Shown: in pieces, positions 16,078 through 23,598 of the stretch
Layout: each line of letters begins with the position of its first letter
Numbering within the stretch: position 1 is the first letter of the stretch
Assembly (NCBI GenBank): GCA_958405565.1
Contig: CATYEN010000004.1
Coordinates: forward strand, 1-64,000
Source: an uncultured Collinsella sp.
GTDB taxonomy: Bacteria > Actinomycetota > Coriobacteriia > Coriobacteriales > Coriobacteriaceae
Direction: 5' to 3'
DNA: 64,000 nt
The notes under the pieces: generated by a model
Databases searched by the model: none
Seen by the model: the letters and a program-made list of their open reading frames with translations, nothing else
What the model was told of the DNA's origin: nothing
Position numbers and translations under genes: made by a program

Positions 16078-17369
16078 CGTGAGAGTTCAATCTGGGCGCT
16101 TTGGGCTTCGGGGAGTTCCGCATAGAGCGGGTGGTCTTCGAGCCTAAAGCGCTCAACTTGTTGTGGGACGTGGCCGCGGACGAAGAGTCAGGAGCGGTCG
16201 ACGGGCGTTGCCATGAGCGTACTGGGCAGCACGTCGGCGCGCTCCGAGAAGACGCGGGCGCTCTCGGGGTCTTGAAAGGCCAGTACCAGCTGCGTGTCGC
16301 AGTTGCCCATGATGGAGCGGGCGCGTGCCTCGCCATAGAGCGCGTCGAGCTGGTTGGTCGACTGCAGGAGCAGCGTCGCCCAGATCTCGCGGCTGCGGAT
16401 GATGGAGAGCACATTGTCGATCTGCGGCATCTGCAGGTTGGCGAAGTCATCGAGCATAAAGCGGACCGGGATTGCGAGACGCCCGTCGGGTTGTGCATCG
16501 GCGTGGCGAATGAGTCCGGCGAACGCCTGCGTTACAAACAAATTGCTGAGCGGGTCGAGGCTGCGGTCGAGGTCGCTGACGGTGATGAAGAGTGCCCGGC
16601 GCTCGCGACCCATGCCTGCGAAATCTATCTGGTTTGCATCGGTGTACAGTCGGTGTGCGCTGTCAAAGCCCAGACACATCACTTTCTCGGCAAGGATGCC
16701 CATGATGCTCGCGTGCATCTTTTCTGCCGTGATGGTGGGGGAGTAGCGCCGCCACAGCGAGAGCGCATAGCTTGTGGGGTCGGTGGTCTGCAGGTCGTCG
16801 AAGAGCCGAGCCGTGGCGCGGTCCTGGAGATGCTCGCAAAGGTCGATTACCGGCGAAAACGTCTGCTCCTCAATGGGCAGTTGCTCACATACATACGCGA
16901 TGAGGCAAGATAGCAGGTTGGCGGCCGCGTGGTCCCAAAACGGCTGGGATTGGTCCTCGATGGGGCAGATGGCCTTGGCGACCGAGATGATGTCTTGCTG
17001 GTTGGGCATGCCGTCCCGGCTGCGGCGGATGTGGTTGAGCGGGTTGTAGCCGCATTGCTCGACGCCCTCGGGCAAGGGGGCGGTGTCGTCAAGATCGGCG
17101 AAGTTGAGACGTCCTACGCGATAGCCATGTGCGGCGAGCACGGGGCCGACTTCGCGGCAGAGCGTCCCCTTGGTGTCGAGCACGATATAGCTCGCGTTCA
17201 TCTGCAGTAGGTTGGGCTTGAGGACGTTGCGGGTCTTGCCGGCGCCCGAAGGACCGATGACGAGCATATTGTTGTTGAGTCCGGTTTGGCGCGTATTGCA
17301 CGAGAGCATGTGGTTCTGTGCAAGGATGGCAGGGGCGGGGGCGTGCAGTGCCGCGTTGAGGTTAGTCAT
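16074..17369 (-). pseudogene. VirD4/TraG-like coupling ATPase, TM-less, interrupted by in-frame TGA
   Basis: A type IV coupling protein of the VirD4-like (CD1115-type) family. The intact frame ends at a TGA at 16188-16190 after 393 residues. Walker A is GPSGAGKT (about residues 39-46), the Walker B region reads RFMLDDFANLQMPQ, and SREIWATLLLQSTNQL precedes GNCDTQLVL. Past the TGA the same frame continues 37 codons to TAG at 16074, giving LFVRGHVPQQVERFRLEDHP, the normal family C-terminus; the TGA stands where a Trp is usual. The N-terminal membrane segments of typical family members are absent, so it may be soluble. Its ATG overlaps the ClpP-like stop by 8 bases (ATGACTAA), so it is the last gene of a coupled operon. 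It is either a recent nonsense allele or tolerates a shortened end. Confidence 0.7.
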
Positions 17370-18051
17370 GTGTGGTCTCCTTGGTCGAGGTGAGAATGCT
17401 GTGGGCGAAACCGAGCTCGACGGCTCGTTCGGCCGAAAGGTACGTGTCCTTTGCCGTGAGCGCCTGGACGCGCTTGGTCGAAAGACCGCTACGCTCGGAG
17501 AGGATTTGCGTGAGCGCCTTGCGGGTCTGCATGAGGCGCCGGCTTGTCTCCTGGAGGGCTAGAGCCGAGCCCCCGGCCCCTTGCGGGATGAGTGGGTCAT
17601 GAATCATGAGCTCGGCATGGGGAGCCATGCGGCGCTCGTCACCGCCCATAAAGATGATGGCTCCCATGGAAGCGGCGAGCTCCAGGCAGACGGTGTGTAT
17701 AGGGCACGCTGCGAGACGCATGGTGTCGTAGATGGCAAGGCCGGCGCGTACGTTGCCGCCGGGGCTGGCGATAAAGACCGTGATGGGGGCGACCGGGTCG
17801 GCGGCATCGAGCAGGCGGATCTGCTGACACAGGTCGTGGGCCATTGCGCTGTTGATGTCGCCCACGACGGAGAGCTCGCGGCGCGCGAGCATCTCGTCGT
17901 AAACGGAGGTGAGCGTGACGCCGCGGGCCGATTCGCGCATCGTGAGCGGGCTGATGATAGGGGTCTGAGTGGTGTCCACGAAGGTTCTTTTCTTAACGTA
18001 GGACGAGGTTCTATTTGGGTTGGTGAAGCTGGCGCTAAAACTCAAAGGCAT
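17362..18051 (-). CDS. ClpP-family serine protease in a VirD4-like operon
   Basis: A 229-residue ClpP-fold protease with a complete triad: Ser in LAASMGAI, His in LMIHDPLIP and Asp in AKDTYLSAE. The PGGNVRAGLAIYDTM segment matches the oxyanion region. The first 40 residues are longer than and unlike those of housekeeping ClpP. ATG 18051 overlaps the end of the upstream gene; upstream TTG or internal GTG starts are possible. No Clp ATPase is nearby. The genetic partner is a VirD4-like ATPase instead, so it might process a mobile-element protein, as ClpP-like proheads do in phages, or borrow the host unfoldases. The protease call is firm, the role open. Confidence 0.82.
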   Translation of the reverse strand: MPLSFSASFTNPNRTSSYVKKRTFVDTTQTPIISPLTMRESARGVTLTSVYDEMLARRELSVVGDINSAMAHDLCQQIRLLDAADPVAPITVFIASPGGNVRAGLAIYDTMRLAACPIHTVCLELAASMGAIIFMGGDERRMAPHAELMIHDPLIPQGAGGSALALQETSRRLMQTRKALTQILSERSGLSTKRVQALTAKDTYLSAERAVELGFAHSILTSTKETTHD

Positions 18052-18928
18052 GTTCGAGCCTGCGCTCAAGCTCCGTTGTGACTTTGCGGTCGGCGGCTTT
18101 TGCCAGTGACTCGTCGAATGCGCCCAATCGCATCAGTGCAGCAATGGGCGCGGTGTAGACGAGACGCAGCTGGCGTTCGAGAACGTCGGGAAACTCGTTG
18201 GGGTCGTAGCGCTTCTGGTAGAAGTGAACGATGCCTTGGCTCATCTCCCGATCGTCGCGGTAACGCTTGAACTGTCGCTGTTGGATATCGATAATCCGGA
18301 TCGTTTGAGCGCGAAGGCCAGCAGGCGCCAGTGCCCGGTAGCCGTCGAATAGACGATTGAGGCTCAGCACACGGAGCATGTCGATCAGGGTGCGCACCGT
18401 TGTCGGGCCGGCTTGAAACCGGGCGGTTGCGCGGTTGTAGCGTTCGCGGTCGAGCACCATGATGCCCGGCAGGCCCTGCACGTCATCTTGCCCGCAGGCT
18501 GCCTGCTGATGCCGCGCCTCCAGGGCTTTGAGGCCCATGGCGAGGTCATGGATGGGGAGGGTCAGGGCGTTCTGCAGGTCGAATCGATGGTCCATCAATG
18601 TCATCTGCGTCTCGTCGTCCATCTCGAGCCGAAGCTTCGTGTCGAGTGCGGTAATCATGTGTGCCACATGGCCCATGGTGTACGGGCCTTCGGTCTTACC
18701 GTGGGGTCCGAGATAAGGGTCGGTAAGTTTGTGGACGGCTGGATCGTTCATGATTTCGGCGCAGCGATTTGCCGAAAACTCGTGGTTGCTCAGTGCCTCG
18801 TCGACGGGCAGCAGGGCAAAGTTTGCGATCGTTGCAGCGGCGAAGTCGGTGTCGTATCTGCCGTGCAGGGCACGGTCGATGCGTGCCTTGAGGACGGTGT
18901 TTGTGGTCTGGGGACGGGTAGTGTTCAT
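18035..18928 (-). CDS. Unknown protein heading the ClpP/VirD4-like operon
   Basis: A 297-residue, mostly helical, soluble protein that I do not recognise. It begins MNTTRPQTTNTV and contains many His, Arg and Met residues. Segments include RYDTDFAAATIANFALLP, a GPHGKTEGPYTMGHVAHMI loop and a basic RIIDIQQRQFKRYRDD stretch. No membrane helix, signal peptide or nucleotide-binding motif is visible. The start at 18928 has TTGGAAA upstream, a moderate site. The stop lies inside the start region of the ClpP-like gene (17-base overlap), so the two are translationally coupled. Four helically phased direct repeats lie immediately upstream of its start. Confidence 0.6.
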   Translation of the reverse strand: MNTTRPQTTNTVLKARIDRALHGRYDTDFAAATIANFALLPVDEALSNHEFSANRCAEIMNDPAVHKLTDPYLGPHGKTEGPYTMGHVAHMITALDTKLRLEMDDETQMTLMDHRFDLQNALTLPIHDLAMGLKALEARHQQAACGQDDVQGLPGIMVLDRERYNRATARFQAGPTTVRTLIDMLRVLSLNRLFDGYRALAPAGLRAQTIRIIDIQQRQFKRYRDDREMSQGIVHFYQKRYDPNEFPDVLERQLRLVYTAPIAALMRLGAFDESLAKAADRKVTTELERRLEHAFEF

Positions 18929-19535
18929 AGCGTTTCCAATCTGTGATGTGCTTGCCTGTTTGTTGATGTGTTGGTTGTCGTGAGTGATGTGCTTGCCGTG
19001 GGTGATGTGCTGACGTTGGGGTGCTATGCGGTTTTCAATGAGCCCGTGAGGCAGTTGCTGCAGGGGTGGGATGGAACGGCCCATGCAAGGCGGAAGGCAT
19101 CGTGCTCAAAATCGAGACAGCAATGCTCTGGATGCCTCACATATGGCAGTTACCTCATTAAGTTGTCATTGCGTTTGGGGTTGTACTTTGCCGATCTTCT
19201 TTCTCTTACACGCTGAAAACTGAAACTGAATATGCTCGATCAAACGATGACCACCGGAGCGGTCTTTTTTAAAGTACGTTGGTTTTGCTGATTTGACAAG
19301 AACTAATTTTGAAATTTCTTTTCTACGGGATGAAATGAGGTCGGTGGGGCGGCCACGTTCAGCGTCGTCAGCTTTGTATGTGGTGGCTCGGCGTATGGGA
19401 CGGAGCGATTGCGCCCCACGGCTACACACTGTTCATGTTTGGGACAATATGACATTTTTCCCGTTGCAAACAGCGCCGCGGTGGGTGTTCTGTATGATGA
19501 CTCAGGCAAGGTTGTTCAATGACAGGGAGGCATAT
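18929..19535. other. Gene-free stretch upstream of the ClpP/VirD4-like operon
   Basis: About 600 bases hold no convincing gene. It contains the direct repeats at 18942-19015 and an AT-richer part (19130-19320), including a TTGACA at 19294-19299 without a good -10. Short open frames here lack ribosome binding sites and protein-like composition. It may be the promoter region or the eroded edge of a mobile element. Confidence 0.5.
18942..19015. repeat. Iteron-like direct repeats
   Basis: Four copies of (G/T)TGATGTG, starting at 18943, 18963, 18984 and 19002. Two are extended to GTGATGTGCTTGCC. Spacing of 20, 21 and 18 bases is about two helical turns, as in iterons or multi-site operators. Confidence 0.6.
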
Positions 19536-20378
19536 ATGGCAATCAAAGCCATCGCAATGGATATCGACGGTACGCTCACCAACGACCAAAAGGTCATCAG
19601 CCCGCGTACACGCGAGAAGCTGCTCGCGGCGCAGGAGTCGGGCATTAAGCTCATCTTGGCTTCGGGCCGTCCCGCATGGGGGCTGCACGCCTTGGCGCAG
19701 GAGCTCGACCTTCAGAACCACGATGGCCTGTTGGTGGCCTTTAACGGTGCGCACGTGGTCGATGCCCAGACCGACGAGGTGCTGTTTGACCAGGCTATGC
19801 CGGTCGACGAGCTGCATCGTCTGATTGATCATCTGCGCGATTTTGACGTGATCCCCATCATCTCGCTCGGTCGTGACCTGCACGTCGTGGATTCGTATCG
19901 CTGCATGATCACACTGCCGGACGGCTCGCAGAAAAATATCGTCAAGTACGAGCGCGATGCCTGCGACCTTAAGATTCGCGAGGTCGAGAGCCTTCATGAG
20001 GTTGCGGACGCCTATCCGGTGGACAAGCTGCTGACGGCAGGCGACCCGGCCTACCTGCAGGCGCATTACGAGGAGATGTATGCGCCCTTTAAGCAGACGC
20101 TTTCGGGCATGTTTACGGCTGACTGGTACTTTGAGTACACGGCGCCCGGTATCGACAAGGCCCACGCGCTCGAGGGTGCCCTACCCAAGCTCGGCATCGA
20201 TGCCAGCGAGGTCGTCTCGTTTGGCGACGGCCAGAACGACAAGTCCATGATTGAGTGGGCCGGCACCGGTGTTGCCATGGGCAACGCCGTCGATGAGGTC
20301 AAGGCCGTGGCCCAGATGGTGACCGCTAATAACAACGAAGACGGCATCGCGGTGGCACTGGATAAGCTGCTGGGTTAG
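19536..20378 (+). CDS. HAD-IIB (Cof-type) sugar phosphatase
   Basis: A 280-residue Cof-like HAD hydrolase. Motif I is AMDIDGTLTND with the nucleophile Asp; motif II is LASGRPAWG; motif III Lys lies in the PVDKLL region; motif IV is VSFGDGQNDKSMIEWAG. The large C2 cap between residues about 85 and 190 is typical of type IIB. Such enzymes dephosphorylate sugar phosphates or flavin and pyridoxal phosphates, and the exact substrate is unpredictable. ATG 19536 is chosen because AGGGAGG lies just upstream; the frame is open much further back without a site. A terminator hairpin separates it from the next HAD gene. Confidence 0.88.
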   Translation: MAIKAIAMDIDGTLTNDQKVISPRTREKLLAAQESGIKLILASGRPAWGLHALAQELDLQNHDGLLVAFNGAHVVDAQTDEVLFDQAMPVDELHRLIDHLRDFDVIPIISLGRDLHVVDSYRCMITLPDGSQKNIVKYERDACDLKIREVESLHEVADAYPVDKLLTAGDPAYLQAHYEEMYAPFKQTLSGMFTADWYFEYTAPGIDKAHALEGALPKLGIDASEVVSFGDGQNDKSMIEWAGTGVAMGNAVDEVKAVAQMVTANNNEDGIAVALDKLLG

Positions 20379-20400
20379 AATCGCCGATAATGCATGATTC

Positions 20401-20427
20401 GGGCGTCTGCTTGCAGGCGCCCTTTTT
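20401..20427 (+). terminator. Terminator between the two HAD genes
   Basis: A 10-bp stem GGGCGTCTGC with GCAGGCGCCC (one G-U pair), a TT loop, then TTTTT. A classical intrinsic terminator. Confidence 0.85.
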
Positions 20428-20442
20428 GTTAGGGAGGATGCC

Positions 20443-21102
20443 GTGTCCGCGTTTCCGTTCGATGCCGTTATCTTTGACATGGACGGCGTGATTGTCGATA
20501 CCGAGTATTACTACCTGGGCGAAACTGCCGCGTTTGCCAAGGAGCTCGGGTTGAGCTTGAGCCAGGAGGAGCTGAACGCGCAGATCGGAACTTCGCACCA
20601 GTTCTTTCTCCATATGCTGGTCGATTGGTACGAACGCGCGGGCATGGGCCATCTTACTGGCGAGGAGGCACTGAATCGCTGGGATGCATGGGCACACAAG
20701 CGCCCACGCGACTATCAGGCTCTAATTAATCCGGGTGCCGTCGACACCATCCGCGAGCTGCCGCGCCGCGGCGTCCGTGTGGCGCTTGCCAGCTCGTCTC
20801 CCATGGATAGCATCGAGGAAGTGCTCAATGCGTGTGGGCTGTCGGATGCCTTTGAGTATGTGGTGAGCGGCGAACAGTTTAAGGAGAGCAAGCCCGAGCC
20901 CGACATCTACCTGCATGCGCTGGACCTGCTGGGGCTGCCCGCGAATCGCTGCTGCTGCGTTGAGGATTCGGTGCCTGGCATCACTGCCGGCAAGCGAGCC
21001 GGCCTGACGGTAATCGCCAAGCGTGAGGAGCGCTTTGGCTTTAGTCAGGACGCCGCAGACAGGATTATCGACCAGCTGCCGGAGCTGCTGGAGCTTGCGT
21101 AG
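20443..21102 (+). CDS. HAD-IA phosphatase / beta-phosphoglucomutase-like
   Basis: A 219-residue HAD subfamily IA protein. Motif I is FDMDGVIVDTE, motif II LASSSPMD, the motif III Lys is in KESKPEPDIYLHA, and motif IV is CCVEDSVPGITAGKRAG. The small helical cap (residues about 20-85) is typical of phosphoglucomutase and 2-deoxyglucose-6-phosphatase relatives. These act on sugar phosphates in the cytoplasm. No maltose-phosphorylase gene is adjacent, so phosphatase is the safer call. The start is GTG 20443 with AGGGAGG upstream. It begins 16 bases past the T-run of the preceding terminator, so its promoter must be within or before that hairpin. Confidence 0.87.
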   Translation: MSAFPFDAVIFDMDGVIVDTEYYYLGETAAFAKELGLSLSQEELNAQIGTSHQFFLHMLVDWYERAGMGHLTGEEALNRWDAWAHKRPRDYQALINPGAVDTIRELPRRGVRVALASSSPMDSIEEVLNACGLSDAFEYVVSGEQFKESKPEPDIYLHALDLLGLPANRCCCVEDSVPGITAGKRAGLTVIAKREERFGFSQDAADRIIDQLPELLELA

Positions 21103-21160
21103 GACTGGCGATGCGTAATCCGCACCGATTATTGATTCCATATTTGCCAGGGGAGGGCAA

Positions 21161-21904
21161 ATGCCATCGACTGAAGGGTTGACCGACGGAAAAGCGGCAA
21201 TCCCGCTATATCAACAGGTTATCGATATCATCAAAAATGACATCAATTCTGGTACCTATAAGGCGGGCGCTCGGATACCAAATGAATTCGAATTGGCCGA
21301 AAGCTACAAAGTCGGTCGCGTTACCGTTCGGCGAGCCATTGAAGAGCTTGTCCAGCAGGGCTACCTTACCAAGCAGCAGGGGAGGGGCACGTTTGTAAAC
21401 GCCCCCAAGCTCAAGCGTAAAATCCGCCAGAAGGACGACGTTCAGAGCTTTTCGGACGCCTGTCGTGTCAACGAGATGGAGCCCGGGGCGCGTATTGTCT
21501 CAAGAAAAGTGTTGCCGGCCGATACTGCCGAAGCGCAGTTTTTTGGCGTTCCCGTTGGGTCGGAGCTGATCTGCATTGAACGCGTGCGCACCGCCGATGG
21601 CATCCCCGTGATGCTCGAGAACAACACGTACGTTTATGAAGACAACGCCTTTTTGGCGAAGGCGGACCTTACCGATCAATCAATTTTCGAGGTCGTGCGC
21701 GAACGGACGGGTCGCGGGCCTGCCCTCACCGAGCCGTGCACGCTTGAGATCGCGTGTGCGTCACCCGAAGTCGCCCGGCTGCTGTCCGTTCCCACGGGAG
21801 AGCCTCTGTTTTATATGGAGGCATATTTCTACGACGAGCAGCAACGGCCGTTTATCATCGGCCGACAGCGGATTGTGGGATCGCGCTACATTTTTGATAT
21901 TTAG
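21161..21904 (+). CDS. GntR/HutC-family regulator with UTRA domain (FrlR-like)
   Basis: A 247-residue repressor. Residues 10-80 form the GntR winged helix (IPLYQQVIDIIKNDINSG, then KVGRVTVRRAIEELVQQGYL and QGRGTFV). Residues about 95-240 form the UTRA effector domain, with IERVRTADGIPVMLE and the final GRQRIVGSRYIFDI. HutC-type regulators respond to sugars, sugar amines or amino-acid derivatives. E. coli frlR and Salmonella fra regulators are of this type. Its own terminator follows, then two palindromes before the YfcC gene, so it most likely controls the downstream fructosamine operon. GGGGAGGG precedes the ATG. Confidence 0.88.
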   Translation: MPSTEGLTDGKAAIPLYQQVIDIIKNDINSGTYKAGARIPNEFELAESYKVGRVTVRRAIEELVQQGYLTKQQGRGTFVNAPKLKRKIRQKDDVQSFSDACRVNEMEPGARIVSRKVLPADTAEAQFFGVPVGSELICIERVRTADGIPVMLENNTYVYEDNAFLAKADLTDQSIFEVVRERTGRGPALTEPCTLEIACASPEVARLLSVPTGEPLFYMEAYFYDEQQRPFIIGRQRIVGSRYIFDI

Positions 21905-21922
21905 GACGTTGATCAAGAGAAC

Positions 21923-21956
21923 GCCCGGCGGCCCAAATTGCCTGCCGGGCTTTTTT
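21923..21956 (+). terminator. Terminator of the GntR-type regulator
   Basis: GCCCGGC (21923-21929) and GCCGGGC (21944-21950) form the stem, followed by six T's. Confidence 0.85.
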
Positions 21957-21971
21957 GCCGTTCGCCGCCGT

Positions 21972-22065
21972 TGAACGACCGTTCACCCGAGTCCTCGTAA
22001 CCTATCCGAAATATCCTTGAAGTGCTAAAAACACGCTGATAATCTATAGAACGTCATAGGACGTT
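21972..22065 (+). promoter_or_regulatory. Promoter and operator region of the fructosamine operon
   Basis: Two palindromes lie here: TGAACGACCGTTCA (21972-21985) and AACGTCATAGGACGTT (22050-22065, AACGTC-N4-GACGTT). Between them are TTGAAG (22017-22022) and GATAAT (22038-22043) as possible -35 and -10 with a short 15-bp spacer. The second palindrome would cover the transcription start, a natural site for the adjacent GntR-type regulator. Binding is inferred. Confidence 0.5.
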
Positions 22066-22124
22066 TGCATTGCGCGAACGTTAAAGCGAGACGCGATAAG
22101 GTCTCGGGTTCTTTGGAGGTATCT

Positions 22125-23588
22125 ATGTCAGATACGAAGGCGAAGAAGACAAACAGACGTTTCAAATTCAAATTACCGCACGTCTATACGATCATGTTCT
22201 TGCTGATCGTGGTTTTTGCAGTTTTAACCTGGGTCGTCCCCTCTGGCCAGTACCAGCGTAAGACGATTTCGACTGCAGCAGGCGAGCGCGAAGTCGCCGT
22301 TGCCGGAACCTATGAACAGGTCGATAAGAACTATACCGATCCCGAGACCGGCGAGACCGTTAACCTGGGTCAGGATATCTTTGCGGTTTTGCAGGCGCCT
22401 ACTAAGGGTATTCAAGAGGCCGCCGACGTCGTTGCGTTCGTCTTGCTGATCGGCGGTTCGTTCGCGATCATCACCAAGACCAACGCGCTTAACGCCGGCA
22501 TGAGCCGCGTGATTAAAAAGCTCAAAAACAAAGACATCCTCATCATTCCTATTACCATGACGCTGCTGTCCATCTGCGGCACGACGTTTGGTATGTCCGA
22601 GGAAGCGCTGCCGTTCTATGCCATCTTCATCCCCATCATGATGGGTATCGGCTATGACTCGATGACGGCGTTTATCATCTGCTTCCTTGGTCCCAACCTG
22701 GGATACTGCGCCTCGACCATCGATCCGTTCAACGTTTTGATCGCTCAAGGCATCATCGGTATCGAGGGCAACCCGCAGCTGTGGCTGCGTGCCGTCTCTT
22801 GGGTTATCTTCACCGCCGTCGGTATCGCATGGGCCATGCGCTATGCCATGCGCGTAAAGAAAAGCCCCGAGTCGTCCATTACGTATGAGGACGACAAGCT
22901 CAAGCGCGTTGAGTTCTCTGTGACCGACGCTTCCATCGAGGAGGAGTTCACCACCCGCCAGAAGCTCGTACTGATCGATTTCGCTTGCGGTATGGGTATT
23001 ATCGTCTGGGGCCTTGTTACCCAGGGCTGGTACATGAATGAGATCTCTGCCGTGTTCCTTGGCATGGGCCTGCTTGCCGGTATCCTGGGCGGTCTTGACC
23101 AGCAGACGATTGCCGAAGAGTTCGTTAAGGGTCTTGCCGACTTCGCTTACGCCGCAATCGTTATCGGCGTCGCTCGCGGCATCCTGGTCATCGCCGAGGG
23201 CGGCATGATCATCGATACCATTCTTCAGGCGCTCGCCACCGCACTCGCCGGTGCTCCCGCTGCCGTGTACACCACGTTTATGTATGTCGTCCTTGGCCTG
23301 CTCTCCCTGCTGGTTCCCTCGAGCTCTGGCTTGGCGGCGCTTACCATGCCCGTTATGGGTCCCCTGACCGAGCTCATGGGCCTCAATCCCGAGGCTGCCG
23401 TCACCGCGCTCCAGTTTGCCAACCAGACCATCAACACCATCAGCCCCACGGCGGGCATGACGGTCGCCGGCCTTGCCGTGGCAAGGATTTCGTTTGGCCA
23501 ATGGTGGAAGACCATCTGGAAGTTCTTCATCTTTATGGTCGTGTTTGGCTTGGTCATTACCGCCATCTCCGGCATGCTTCCGGCGTAA
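22125..23588 (+). CDS. YfcC family membrane transporter
   Basis: A 487-residue integral membrane protein with about 12 hydrophobic segments and a basic N-terminus. LPHVYTIMFLLIVVFAVLTW, VVPSGQY, the GTTFGMSEEALPFYAIFIP loop and the LVPSSSGLAALTMPVMGPL re-entrant-like loop are hallmarks of YfcC/DcuC-like carriers of the ion-transporter superfamily. Annotated relatives move C4-dicarboxylates or amino acids. In this operon it is the only transporter and probably imports the Amadori compound or its acylated form, by analogy to the Dcu-type FraA of fructose-asparagine loci. GGAGG precedes ATG 22125. The next gene follows 10 bases after the stop. Confidence 0.85.
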   Translation: MSDTKAKKTNRRFKFKLPHVYTIMFLLIVVFAVLTWVVPSGQYQRKTISTAAGEREVAVAGTYEQVDKNYTDPETGETVNLGQDIFAVLQAPTKGIQEAADVVAFVLLIGGSFAIITKTNALNAGMSRVIKKLKNKDILIIPITMTLLSICGTTFGMSEEALPFYAIFIPIMMGIGYDSMTAFIICFLGPNLGYCASTIDPFNVLIAQGIIGIEGNPQLWLRAVSWVIFTAVGIAWAMRYAMRVKKSPESSITYEDDKLKRVEFSVTDASIEEEFTTRQKLVLIDFACGMGIIVWGLVTQGWYMNEISAVFLGMGLLAGILGGLDQQTIAEEFVKGLADFAYAAIVIGVARGILVIAEGGMIIDTILQALATALAGAPAAVYTTFMYVVLGLLSLLVPSSSGLAALTMPVMGPLTELMGLNPEAAVTALQFANQTINTISPTAGMTVAGLAVARISFGQWWKTIWKFFIFMVVFGLVITAISGMLPA

Positions 23589-23598
23589 GGAGGTCGCG

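Noticed and set aside
17362..18051. Housekeeping clpP
   Set aside because: The N-terminus differs, no clpX or second clpP is adjacent, and it is translationally coupled to non-Clp genes.
18942..19015. CRISPR array
   Set aside because: The repeated unit is only about 8-15 bases, varies between copies, has 10-13-base gaps and no cas genes are present. No CRISPR array was seen in the window.
18968..19216. 82-codon plus-strand frame in the repeat region upstream of the ClpP/VirD4-like operon
   Set aside because: It starts inside the direct repeats, has no ribosome binding site and no protein-like pattern.
21972..21985. SOS box upstream of the YfcC gene
   Set aside because: TGAACGACCGTTCA contains GAAC-N4-GTTC but the outer bases do not match the SOS consensus, and the context favours an operator for the GntR-type regulator.
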